Shown: positions 52,470 through 59,942 of the stretch, piece by piece
Layout: the number at the start of each line of letters is the position of its first letter
Numbering within the stretch: position 1 is the stretch's first letter
DNA from: Actinospineispora spinosispora DSM 44797
GTDB lineage: Bacteria; Actinomycetota; Actinomycetes; Mycobacteriales; Pseudonocardiaceae
Direction of reading: 5' to 3'
NCBI RefSeq assembly: GCF_000429025.1
Contig: NZ_KE386833.1
Coordinates: forward strand, 386,582 to 450,581
Length of the DNA stretch: 64,000 nucleotides
Translations under genes and position numbers: made by a program
The notes under the pieces: model-generated
Databases searched by the model: none
The model's input: only the letters and a program-made list of their open reading frames with translations
Told to the model about the DNA's origin: nothing

Positions 52470-53725
52470 GCGCTCGCCCCGTTCGCGGCGCGCATGTCCA
52501 TCGCGGCCAGGTAGGCCTGCCAGAACCCGCGCACGGACGCCTCGGTGACCCGGCTCTCGCTCGACTCGGCCGTCGCACCGCCCATCTGCAGCACCGCTGA
52601 CTGGTCGGCGGCACCGGCGACACCACGCTGGACGAAGCCGCCGACGCAGCCGTCCTCCATGGAGATGTACCCGGCCGACCCGACGAGGTTGGCCTGCTTG
52701 AGCCGCACCCTACGCTGCTCCTCGGTGTCCTCCTCGAAGCCGAGCAGGGTCCAGTTCAGCTCGGTGCTGGCGACCCCGCGCGGCAGGATCTGGCGGACGG
52801 CCACCGAGTTCTGGATCTGCTGGAGCACGAAGGCAGGGAAGGTGGAGAGGATCTGCAGCGTCGTGTCGTCGCCGCACTCGGGGAACCCGTCGAGCAGGGA
52901 CGGATCGGCGAGCCGGTAACCGCTGTCGGATCGGATCTTCTGCTCCGAGTAGCTCCCGTCCTGCTCGGCCTCGCGGTCGATCGCCGAGTAGCTGACGTGA
53001 TGGCCGCCGTCGGGGCTCACGATGATCCCGCCGCGCATCGAGAGCTTGTTCAGCTCGAACGTCGTGAAGAACAGATGCAGGATGCTCGCGTGGTAGGAGT
53101 CCTTGACGTTCTCCACGTAGAGCTTCCAGTTGTTCGGCAGCATCTGGGTGAACCGCCCGAGTACCACCGGGGTGCGCCCGCCGAGGACGCGCTCGATGCG
53201 GTCGAGGATCTCCTCGCCGAAGTAGTCCTCGACGTCGGGGACGTCGTTGTCGAAGCTGCCGAAGATGAGTCCGTGCACGACGGCCAGGCGGAGCTTGCGG
53301 GGCCAGTGCCGTGCCATGCAGAACGACTCGGGCATCCCGCCCTTGCCCTTGATCCCGTCCTTGAACGCCACGCCGGTCAGCTCGCCCTCGACCGAGTAGG
53401 TCCAGGCGTGATAGACGCAGGTGAACTCGGTGGCGGTGCCCTGGGTGTCCAGTGCGATCAGGGCGCCGCGATGCGCGCACCGGTTCTCGAACGCGTACAG
53501 CTCGCCGTCGCGGCCCCGGCTGACGATCACCGGGGTGTCGCCGAGGAACGTCGTGCGGTACTGGCCCGGGTCGGTCAGCTCGCTCTCCAGGCACAGATAG
53601 TTCCAGTGCGGACCTCGGAACAGCTTCTGTTGTTCGGCGGCGTACACGTCCTCGCGTTGGAAGACCCAGTACGGAACCCGGGTCAGGCCCTCGGGCCAGG
53701 ACGGGAGTTCGGTGGTGGCGGTCAC
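52466..53725 (-). CDS. tphA2: Terephthalate 1,2-dioxygenase large (Rieske oxygenase alpha) subunit
   Basis: A 419-aa oxygenase. Rieske cluster ligands are C83, H85, C103 and H106 ([19 protein letters not shown]). The mononuclear iron site has H212 and H217 near bridging D209 ([13 protein letters not shown]). Many stretches agree with Comamonas TphA2 as I recall it ([66 protein letters not shown]). It should cis-dihydroxylate terephthalate or a close aromatic dicarboxylate. The GTG start has an AGAGGTGA site, and a GTTCG-N5-CGAAC operator is centred 30 nt upstream. Confidence 0.86.
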   Translation of the reverse strand: MTATTELPSWPEGLTRVPYWVFQREDVYAAEQQKLFRGPHWNYLCLESELTDPGQYRTTFLGDTPVIVSRGRDGELYAFENRCAHRGALIALDTQGTATEFTCVYHAWTYSVEGELTGVAFKDGIKGKGGMPESFCMARHWPRKLRLAVVHGLIFGSFDNDVPDVEDYFGEEILDRIERVLGGRTPVVLGRFTQMLPNNWKLYVENVKDSYHASILHLFFTTFELNKLSMRGGIIVSPDGGHHVSYSAIDREAEQDGSYSEQKIRSDSGYRLADPSLLDGFPECGDDTTLQILSTFPAFVLQQIQNSVAVRQILPRGVASTELNWTLLGFEEDTEEQRRVRLKQANLVGSAGYISMEDGCVGGFVQRGVAGAADQSAVLQMGGATAESSESRVTEASVRGFWQAYLAAMDMRAANGASA

Positions 53726-53747
53726 CGGTCACCTCTGATCGCAAAAT

Positions 53748-53762
53748 GTTCGAATAACGAAC
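53748..53762. promoter_or_regulatory. IclR-type operator, tphA2 side (GTTCG-AATAA-CGAAC)
   Basis: A perfect GTTCG/CGAAC palindrome with a 5-nt AATAA centre, 22 nt upstream of the tphA2 start codon. An almost identical site lies exactly 100 bp away at 53848. IclR activators such as PcaU and PobR use similar short repeated boxes. Confidence 0.8.
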
Positions 53763-53767
53763 AATGA

Positions 53768-53781
53768 GTTCTTGTACGAAC
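53768..53781. promoter_or_regulatory. Secondary operator-like palindrome
   Basis: GTTCTTGTACGAAC has GTTC/GAAC arms around TTGTAC and lies 5 nt from the tphA2-side operator. It looks like a weaker third copy of the same box. Confidence 0.55.
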
Positions 53782-53847
53782 AGTAGAAAGGCCTCATTCT
53801 TGTTCTGTCAAGTGCGTCGGCCCGGATGCTTGACAGATCGAGTCGAT

Positions 53848-53862
53848 GTTCGTATAACGAAC
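53848..53862. promoter_or_regulatory. IclR-type operator, regulator side (GTTCG-TATAA-CGAAC)
   Basis: A perfect GTTCG/CGAAC palindrome whose last base is 2 nt before the GTG start of the IclR gene. Its core TATAACG differs from the partner site by one base. Binding here would block the regulator's own expression. Confidence 0.8.
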
Positions 53863-53864
53863 GC

Positions 53865-54653
53865 GTGACGCCAGTCCGAACAAATGGTGGTGAGGGTCCG
53901 GTTCGTGCCCCGGAGGGGATGGCGGGGCTCGGGAAGGGCCTCGCGCTGATCGAGGCGTTCGGCAGGGAGCATCCTCGGCTCACCGTCGCCGACGCCGCGA
54001 GGGCGACCGATACGACGCGTGCCACGGCCCGGCGCTGCCTGCTGACCCTCGAAGCGCTCGGCTACGTGGTGCACGACGGCAAGTTCTTCCATCCCACGCC
54101 CAGGATGCTGCGGCTCGGTGCCTCGTTCCTGGAGACCTCGCCGCTGCCGACGCTCGCCCAGCCGCACCTGGAGTCGGCGAGGAACGAGCTCGCCGAGTCG
54201 ATCTCGTTGGCGGTGCTGGAAGAGGACTGGTCGGTGTTCGTGGCGCGCGCCGAGGCCCAGCGCATCGTGTCCACGGGCGTCCGGCTCGGCGCCCGGCTGC
54301 CCGCGCACGCGTCGGCGACCGGGCGGGTGCTGCTCGCGGCGCTGTCGGACGAGGAGCTCGATGCGCACCTACGGCTGTGCCGGCCTCGGCGCCAGACGCC
54401 GCACACGATCACCGGGAAGGCCGCGATCCGGACGCGGGTCGAGACGGCACGTGACGAGCGGATGGCCTACACCGACGAGGAGCTGGAGCTCGGCATGCGC
54501 ACGATGGCCGTGCCGGTCGCCGACGCGCGCGGCACGGTTCGCGCCGCGATGAGCGTCAGCACGTTCGCTGCGCGGGTCACCCTCGACGAGATGCGTGAAC
54601 AGTTTCTCCCGGTACTCCGGGTGCACGCGGACCGGGTGGGCCGAATGCTCTAG
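53865..54653 (+). CDS. tphR: IclR-family regulator of the terephthalate-type operon
   Basis: A 262-aa IclR/PcaR-type protein. The winged HTH is at about 36-70 (LTVADAARATDTTRATARRCLLTLEALGYV) and the effector domain runs from LGASFLETSPLP to the end, with RIVSTGVRLGARLPAHASATGRVLLA typical of PcaU/PobR-like members. It diverges from tphA2 as tphR/tpaR do in other species. No ribosome site lies between the operator and the GTG, so the message may be leaderless. A Met at 53919 is an alternative but would leave GGAGG too close to it. Confidence 0.85.
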   Translation: MTPVRTNGGEGPVRAPEGMAGLGKGLALIEAFGREHPRLTVADAARATDTTRATARRCLLTLEALGYVVHDGKFFHPTPRMLRLGASFLETSPLPTLAQPHLESARNELAESISLAVLEEDWSVFVARAEAQRIVSTGVRLGARLPAHASATGRVLLAALSDEELDAHLRLCRPRRQTPHTITGKAAIRTRVETARDERMAYTDEELELGMRTMAVPVADARGTVRAAMSVSTFAARVTLDEMREQFLPVLRVHADRVGRML

Positions 54654-54663
54654 CGCGGGCCGC

Positions 54664-55596
54664 TCAACCGGTTTGGATTCCCCATGTGCTGGTCGTCGAC
54701 TCGCCAGGGGCCAGCGTCCTGATCCCGACGCCGGTCGCGAAACCGTTCGGTGGGCAGGTCATCGGCTCCACGGCGAGGCTACGTCGGCGCTTGTCCGGGG
54801 ACTGAGTGTCACCGGTGAACAATTGAACGTACGGGTAGCTCTCATCGGCCCAGACTCGGTCGCACGTGCCGTCCGGAGCGGTGAGCTCCACCCGGGCCAG
54901 GCCGTCCTCGCCGCGGTGCAGGTCGGTGAAGGCGTTGTCGAGGCGGGTGTCGCCGATCCTGCGCGGGACCCGGAAGTCGAACGGTGTGTCGGCCACCGGG
55001 CGCTGACCGGTGGGAATGCCCCGCTCGTCGGTGGGTAACCAGGTGTCGGCGGGCATCCTCAGGGTGGCGTGGTCGATCCCGTTCTCACCGGCGACCAGAT
55101 AGGGATGCTGACCCGCTGCATACGGGCAGGGATTGTCCCCGATATTTGTGGCCGTTGTGGTCACTGACAGTCCGCGCTGACTCTTTTCCGAGGGATTCTG
55201 CTGGACGGAATACGTGATGGTGACATCGAGAGAAAAGGGATAGCCGGGTTTCGGGTGCAGTACCGTCCCGAGCACGATGCTGGACGGGCTCTGTTCCCGA
55301 GGTGCCCAGTTTCGCCACCGCAGCAAACCGTGGATCGCATTACGGTGTGCCGGCTCGGTGAGTGAGAGCTGGTGACTCACGCCACTGAAAGTGAACTGTC
55401 CATTAAGGATTCGGTTGGGCCAGGGAATGAGGGGTGCGCCCCGGGCGCCGCCGCACATCTCGTCGACGCCGTAGCCGTCCAGTACGGCTCGGCCGTCGCT
55501 GGAGTACGCACGGATGCCGCCGCCGACCTCCACCAGCGTGGCGCGCTGGCCGCCGTCGGTGATCTCGTACTGCTCCCCGGACGGTGCATGTCCCAT
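54664..55596 (-). CDS. Aldose 1-epimerase (galactose mutarotase-like)
   Basis: A 310-aa mutarotase with the family's N-R-I strand (APLIPWPNRILNGQFTF), HGLLRWRNW, GQHPYLVAG (catalytic histidine region) and WADESYPYVQLFTGD near the C-terminus. It interconverts alpha and beta anomers of hexoses. The start at MGHAPSG has an AGGAGC site. Base composition in the middle of the gene (about 55130-55440) is visibly lower in GC than the neighbours. It converges on tphR with 10 bp between and appears monocistronic. Confidence 0.85.
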   Translation of the reverse strand: MGHAPSGEQYEITDGGQRATLVEVGGGIRAYSSDGRAVLDGYGVDEMCGGARGAPLIPWPNRILNGQFTFSGVSHQLSLTEPAHRNAIHGLLRWRNWAPREQSPSSIVLGTVLHPKPGYPFSLDVTITYSVQQNPSEKSQRGLSVTTTATNIGDNPCPYAAGQHPYLVAGENGIDHATLRMPADTWLPTDERGIPTGQRPVADTPFDFRVPRRIGDTRLDNAFTDLHRGEDGLARVELTAPDGTCDRVWADESYPYVQLFTGDTQSPDKRRRSLAVEPMTCPPNGFATGVGIRTLAPGESTTSTWGIQTG

Positions 55597-56045
55597 CGAT
55601 GCTGCTCCTGACCTGGCGTTATTCAGCCGGCCGCGACGGCTGACAGGAGTGATCATGCTCGTGGTCGTCCGGTTGCGCCACTCGACTGCCGGTACCGTGC
55701 GGACCCATGCCGTCGACAGCCGCCCGGATCGCCGATCCCCTGTTTCACATCCGTACCAGTGGACATCAATTGCACTTTGTGCATCGTCATCTTTGATGAA
55801 CTTGAGACCGGTCTGAAATGATCCAGGAGTGCTGAATGAAGAGTGCTTTTGGAAACAACTAGCAGGCGATTGAAGCCGAGGGGGTCGCCGTGATTCCCCT
55901 GTGATGTCGCGTGTATCGTCGCTCGCAGTGTTCCTGGAGTTCACTCGGTCGGGGTGGATTAGGGCTCCTGGAGCCCTGTCCTTTGCGCACTACTACGAAG
56001 AACCGGGGGTCCTTGTGTCCCATCAGTACTGCTGTGGCGCAACCG
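55597..56045. other. Divergent promoter region of aldose epimerase and FilP-like paralog
   Basis: About 450 bp without a supported gene. It is less GC-rich than the surroundings. The right part contains the palindrome AGGGCTCC-T-GGAGCCCT (about 55964-55980) and then the leader GAAGAACCGGGGGTCCTTGTGTCCCA shared with the paralog at 30381. It probably carries the promoters of both flanking genes. Confidence 0.55.
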
Positions 56046-56053
56046 ATGTCTGA
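56015..56053 (+). CDS. Possible 12-codon upstream ORF overlapping the FilP-like paralog start
   Basis: GTG at 56015 occupies the same place in the conserved leader as the true GTG start of paralog A (30381), but here it reads MSHQYCCGATDV then TGA at 56051. The stop overlaps the downstream ATG (56046-56048). It could be a coupling leader peptide, or the relic of an ancestral N-terminus lost by a one-base indel. Confidence 0.4.
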   Translation: MSHQYCCGATDV

Positions 56054-56969
56054 GCCACTGGCGGAGCCGACCCAGATGTCGATGTTCGACCTTGTACGGC
56101 GTGGCTACGACCGCCGCCAGGTCGACGATCACATGCAGACCTTGAGTGCTCAGCTCGCCGAGGTGCAGCAGGCGCACCAGCGTGAACACCGCCGGGCCGA
56201 CTGGGCCGAAGGTGAGCTGCGCAACGCTCGGAGCCAGCTGGAGCAGCAGAGCGCCCAGCTCGCGGAGAGCCAGAACTCCGGCGGGCCGCAGGGCTTCGGT
56301 TATCGCGTCGAGAAGCTCATGCGTACCGCCGAGCAGGAGGCCGCCGAGGTGCGTACCAGCGCGGCCCGTGAGGCCACCGCACTGCTGGAGCGGGCTCGCG
56401 CGGACGCCGAGGCACATCGCCACGAGGTGGAGCAGTCCCTGATCACGCGCACCGCGATGCTCGATCAGGAAGCCGCGCAGCGCAAGGTCGAGCTCGACGA
56501 GCGCGAGCGGCAGATCGGCGAGCAGGCGGCCGCGTCCCGGCAAGAAGCCGAGCGCATGCACGCCGACGTCAAGCGTCAGGCCGAGCAGGTTCGGCAGGAG
56601 GCGCAGGCCCGTGCCGAGCAGGAGCGGGTCAAGGTCGAGAAGGCGATCCGCGAGCGGCAGGCCGCCGCTGAGCAGGAGCTGACCCGGCTGCGCTCGCTGC
56701 ACGACGAGGTCCGCGGTCAGCTGGCACGCCTGCTGGAGTCGCTGGCGGGGGAGTTCAGCACGTCACCGATCCCGTACCAGGCGCAGGCTCGCCAGCAGTC
56801 GCACCAGCAGCAGTCGCAGCAGCGCGCGCACTCACAGCAACATGCGCAGCAGCACCCGCAGCCGTACCCGCGCCAGTCGCTCGCCCAACACCGTTCCACG
56901 GAGCAGTCGATCCCGATGGGTCAGATCGATACGCACGAGGATCGACCGGAGCCGCAGACCGCGAACTAG
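56046..56969 (+). CDS. FilP/DivIVA-like coiled-coil protein (paralog B)
   Basis: A 307-aa paralog of the protein at 30381. It has the same DivIVA-type motif FDLVRRGYDRRQVDDHMQTL, a near-identical coiled coil (QGFGYRVEKLMRTAE, ARE-ATALLERAR, HRHEVEQSLITRT, DQEAAQRKVELDERERQI, EVRGQLARLLESLAGEF) and a tail even richer in Gln and His. It is likely a polar or filament-forming scaffold. The first GTG of the conserved leader is out of frame here, so the ATG at 56046 was chosen. A GC hairpin follows. Confidence 0.82.
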   Translation: MSEPLAEPTQMSMFDLVRRGYDRRQVDDHMQTLSAQLAEVQQAHQREHRRADWAEGELRNARSQLEQQSAQLAESQNSGGPQGFGYRVEKLMRTAEQEAAEVRTSAAREATALLERARADAEAHRHEVEQSLITRTAMLDQEAAQRKVELDERERQIGEQAAASRQEAERMHADVKRQAEQVRQEAQARAEQERVKVEKAIRERQAAAEQELTRLRSLHDEVRGQLARLLESLAGEFSTSPIPYQAQARQQSHQQQSQQRAHSQQHAQQHPQPYPRQSLAQHRSTEQSIPMGQIDTHEDRPEPQTAN

Positions 56970-56974
56970 TGGCC

Positions 56975-57007
56975 GGGCGCCCGCTCGCAGTCGTCGGGCG
57001 GGCGCCC
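56975..57007 (+). terminator. GC-rich hairpin terminator
   Basis: GGGCGCCCGC (56975-56984) pairs perfectly with GCGGGCGCCC (56998-57007) around a 13-nt loop, starting 6 nt after the stop of the FilP-like paralog. Confidence 0.8.
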
Positions 57008-57385
57008 ATAGTCACAGCGCCCCGCGTCCGTCATCGGCCATCCGAGTGGCCACGCTCCCTCGTGGAGTACGAGGTTGTTGCGACAAATGTGAGCGGAGCG
57101 TCGCCTTGAGGGCCTATCGGCCACTCGAACTGGTCAATGTGATGGCGCCAGACGTGTGACGTAGCAGACGACGGCTGGAGCTGAGCCGTCCCGGGGATAT
57201 TCTGGCGACAACGAGCGAGTCGTTACCACACACGACTTGCCGCTTGTCGCTGGGGAGCGGGCGAGCGGCTGCGCGGCCGGGGCCGGTCGTCTCGGGGGAT
57301 GACCGCCCCGGCCCAAAGCGCCATTCAGAGTCTGCCGTTCAGAGCCCGGCGCTCAGAGTCTGGCAGTCCATGGCTCGGCGGCAGA

Positions 57386-57417
57386 GAGGCGGGTGGGGGA
57401 CTTCCCCCACCCGCCTC
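57386..57417. terminator. Perfect 14-bp hairpin, possible end of a non-coding transcript
   Basis: GAGGCGGGTGGGGG (57386-57399) and CCCCCACCCGCCTC (57404-57417) pair fully around a 4-nt ACTT loop. No protein gene ends just before it on either strand, which hints at a small RNA terminator. Confidence 0.6.
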
Positions 57418-57520
57418 GGCTTGCCGGACGCCTGCCTGAGAGCGACATCGGCGTTGCTGGGGAGCTGGCACCTTTGTTCTTAGTGTGCCGGCGGTCTCAC
57501 CGCTACCGGGGACCTGCCTC

Positions 57521-57552
57521 CAGCGGTTAAGCGGAGAGCACCCAGCGGTTAA
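57521..57552. repeat. Two CAGCGGTTAA direct repeats, 22 bp apart
   Basis: Identical decamers at 57521-57530 and 57543-57552, each preceded by a C. The spacing equals about two DNA turns, as expected for an operator bound by a dimer on one face. They lie about 175 bp upstream of the MOSC gene. Confidence 0.6.
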
Positions 57553-57725
57553 TGAAAGTTTGGTCTCCTCGCCACGCCGGTCGCTCGACATGCGGCCGTT
57601 CGGCGCGCGGATCGGCACCGTCCGGCGCAGAGTGGGACCGTGGATCGCGCCGCGCTCCGACGTCGGCCGGTGAGCGGCCGCCGGTACCGGTACGGTCGGA
57701 ATCTCGGACGCCGAGGAGGTTGCCG

Positions 57726-58526
57726 GTGGAGATCGTCGCCCTGTGGCGCTACCCCGTGAAATCGATGCTGGGTGAGCCGTTGACCAGCATGGTGGTCGAC
57801 GATCAGGGCGCCGAGGGTGATCGTGGCCTGGCGCTCGTCGACGTCGAGACCGGCCGAGTGGCCACCGCGAAGCACCCGCGTCTGTGGCGGGGGTTGCTCC
57901 AGTTCTCCGCGAGCGGTGAACCCGGACAGGTGCACATCGAACTGCCCGATGGTCGACGAGTACCGGCCGTTGAACGAGACATCGATGAGCTGCTCTCCGC
58001 ATTGCTGGGTCGGCAGGTCCACCTGGCGTCCGAGCGGGCCGACGGCGCGGAGGTCGAACGTCCCGCACCGGAGGACGTCCTCGAACACGGCGTCGACGCG
58101 CAGGTCGACTTCGTGACGCTGGCGATCTCCGGCGGCACGTCCGGGGCGAAGTTCGTGGACCACTCGCCGCTGCACCTGATCACGACGGCCACGCTGGAGC
58201 ACATCGGCGCGGAAGCCGTCCGCTATCGGCCGAACCTGGTGGTGGCCTCGCCGCCCGGTCAGCGGCCGTTCGTCGAGAACGACTGGGTGGGGCGGGAGCT
58301 GACGGTCGGCGACGTGCGGCTGCGGGTCACACTGCCGACCCCGAGGTGCGCGGTCCCGACGCTGGAGCACGGCGACCTGCCCCGAGCGCCGCACGCCGTC
58401 CGGATCCCGATGGCCCGCAACCGGGTCGAGGTTCCCGGGTTCGGCACGCTGCCCTGTGCCGGGGTCTACCTGGAGGTCGTGGACGCCGGCACGATCCGCT
58501 CCGGTGACCGGGTCGAGCTGCGGTGA
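57726..58526 (+). CDS. MOSC domain-containing protein
   Basis: A 266-aa protein with an N-terminal MOSC beta-barrel domain (IVALWRYPVKSMLGEPL, GDRGLALVDVETG) and a C-terminal MOSC domain (SPLHLITTATLEHIG, YRPNLVV, PTPRCAVPTLEHGDL with the conserved cysteine). This layout resembles mARC/YcbX-like Mo-cofactor proteins that reduce N-hydroxylated compounds, but without the ferredoxin domain. GAGGAGG lies 5 nt before the GTG. The stop overlaps the next start. Confidence 0.85.
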   Translation: MEIVALWRYPVKSMLGEPLTSMVVDDQGAEGDRGLALVDVETGRVATAKHPRLWRGLLQFSASGEPGQVHIELPDGRRVPAVERDIDELLSALLGRQVHLASERADGAEVERPAPEDVLEHGVDAQVDFVTLAISGGTSGAKFVDHSPLHLITTATLEHIGAEAVRYRPNLVVASPPGQRPFVENDWVGRELTVGDVRLRVTLPTPRCAVPTLEHGDLPRAPHAVRIPMARNRVEVPGFGTLPCAGVYLEVVDAGTIRSGDRVELR

Positions 58527-59218
58527 GCGCCGAGCAACCACACCATGAGCTCGACGCCTACCTCGACCGGCTGCGCACCGAGCTCGGCCCGGGCACCGGC
58601 TCCGAGGTGACGGACCTGATCGACGAGTGCCGCGACCACGTGCTCAGCCACGCCGAGGAGTCGGTCGCCCACGGCGGATCGCCCCGGTCGGCGATGGTCG
58701 AGGCGCTCAGTGACTTCGGCGCGGCGAGCTCCGTGGGCCCGGTGATGCGGGGTGAGCTGCGTCGGCGTCCGCTGCGACGGCTGAGCGCCGCGCTCCTGGC
58801 GGCGGGCGCCGTGCTCGGTGCGGGATGGCACTGTGTCATCGCGTTCGGGCCGCCCGCTCCGTGGACCGACGAGGCCCGGCCACTGCGGATCGAGGCGATC
58901 CGCGTGGTCGGTCACGTCAGCACGCTCGTCGCGGTCGTGCTCGCGCTGGCAAGCCTCGCGTTGCTGACCGTGCCAGGACGGCTCAACGCCTACTCGACCG
59001 CGCGCTCACTGTGCCAGGGGCTGGCGATGCGCGCGTGCGTGATCAGCGTGGTGCTCGGGGTGGTCGCGGCGACCCAGGTGGCGGCCTACCTGCTGTCTCG
59101 GGGCACGGTCCGGCCCGAGTCGCTGGCCTGGCCCGCGGTGTGGGCGGCCGTCGGGCTCACGGTGGCGGGCGTCCCGGTCGTCCTACGCCCGCTGCGCACC
59201 GTGGTCGCCCTCCGCTGA
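58523..59218 (+). CDS. Membrane protein with HAAS/permease-prefix-like N-terminus
   Basis: A 231-aa protein. Residues 8-75 (LDAYLDRLRTELG, EVTDLIDECRDHVLSHAEESVAHGGSPRSAMVEALSDFG) form the helical HAAS-like domain found before PadR-controlled membrane proteins. Four hydrophobic helices follow, with a conserved-looking W/P-rich loop. No PadR regulator is adjacent. It overlaps the MOSC stop (GTGA), so the two are cotranscribed. Function unknown. Confidence 0.7.
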   Translation: MSAEQPHHELDAYLDRLRTELGPGTGSEVTDLIDECRDHVLSHAEESVAHGGSPRSAMVEALSDFGAASSVGPVMRGELRRRPLRRLSAALLAAGAVLGAGWHCVIAFGPPAPWTDEARPLRIEAIRVVGHVSTLVAVVLALASLALLTVPGRLNAYSTARSLCQGLAMRACVISVVLGVVAATQVAAYLLSRGTVRPESLAWPAVWAAVGLTVAGVPVVLRPLRTVVALR

Positions 59219-59226
59219 CCCTCCGG

Positions 59227-59865
59227 TCACTCGGACCAGTCGGAGTTCTTGATCACCTCGACGAAGTCGCCGCGCTGGAAGCCCGGGACGAAATGCTCGA
59301 GCACGTCCGCCTTGACGTTGCCGAACGTCGTGTCCGGGCGGTCGGAGATGCCGTCGGTGAACGCGGCCAGAATTCGGTTCTTGAAGTCCGGTCGCGGGTG
59401 GACGGCGACGATCGCGGCACGGTCGGCGTCGCTCACCGTGTCGTAGCCGAGGCCCAGCACGTCGAGCTCGACCCCTCGGGTCACCAGCGCGATCTCGGGT
59501 TCCATGTGCAGCGGAACCTCGGGTGTGGTGTGCAGCGCGATCGCGGTCCAGACGCGCGCGGCGGGCTCCTGAGCGATCCCGTGGGCGAGCAGGAACCGTC
59601 GGGCCTCGTCCGCGCCGTCGATCTCGAAACGCTGGTCGGTGCGGCGGTAGCGTTCGGTCAGACCGAGGTCGTGGAACATCGCTCCCACGTAGAGCAGCTC
59701 GGGGTCGAACTCGAGCCCCTGCTGGTGGCCGCGCAGCGAGCCGAACAGGTACACGCGGCGCGAATGGTGGTAGATCAGCTCGGTCGCCACGTCCCGCACC
59801 AGCTCGGTGGCCTCGGCGGCCAGCTTGCTGTCCGGGATCGTCACCTGGGCGATGGTCTCGCTCAT
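59227..59865 (-). CDS. HD-domain protein (cyanamide hydratase-like)
   Basis: A 212-aa metal-dependent HD-domain protein with H34 in YHHSRR, the HD doublet H65-D66 in GAMFHDLGL and a later histidine in IALHTTPEVP. The sequence pattern fits the cyanamide-hydratase/HDIG-like small proteins of bacteria and fungi. The substrate is not deducible; these proteins hydrate or hydrolyse small nitriles or phosphoesters. It diverges from the GlxA-type regulator, which may control it. Confidence 0.8.
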   Translation of the reverse strand: MSETIAQVTIPDSKLAAEATELVRDVATELIYHHSRRVYLFGSLRGHQQGLEFDPELLYVGAMFHDLGLTERYRRTDQRFEIDGADEARRFLLAHGIAQEPAARVWTAIALHTTPEVPLHMEPEIALVTRGVELDVLGLGYDTVSDADRAAIVAVHPRPDFKNRILAAFTDGISDRPDTTFGNVKADVLEHFVPGFQRGDFVEVIKNSDWSE

Positions 59866-59942
59866 CGGGGGTCTCCTTCGAATCGGTCACTTCTGGGTGG
59901 GACCGATACTCGTCGGATGTATGCATGCGGCACCATGTCTGG

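Larger units (their letters stand above)
56970..57725. other. Long non-coding region with hairpins and short repeats
   Basis: Over 0.7 kb between the FilP-like paralog and the MOSC gene without a frame I would defend. It contains a terminator, three TTCAGAG/CTCAGAG copies (about 57324-57358), a perfect 14-bp GC hairpin (57386-57417) and a pair of CAGCGGTTAA repeats (57521, 57543). The combination could encode a structured RNA ending at the 57386 hairpin. I could not match it to a known RNA family. Confidence 0.5.

Noticed and set aside
55130-55440. Horizontally acquired or mobile segment in the aldose epimerase gene
   Set aside because: GC content dips locally, but no repeats, integrase, transposase or target-site duplications were seen.
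57386-57450. TPP riboswitch or 6C RNA suggested by CTGAGAG and C-rich loops
   Set aside because: The partner motifs (GGGGTGC, ACC...CTGAT, or two C6 hairpin loops) are missing, and no thiamine gene follows.
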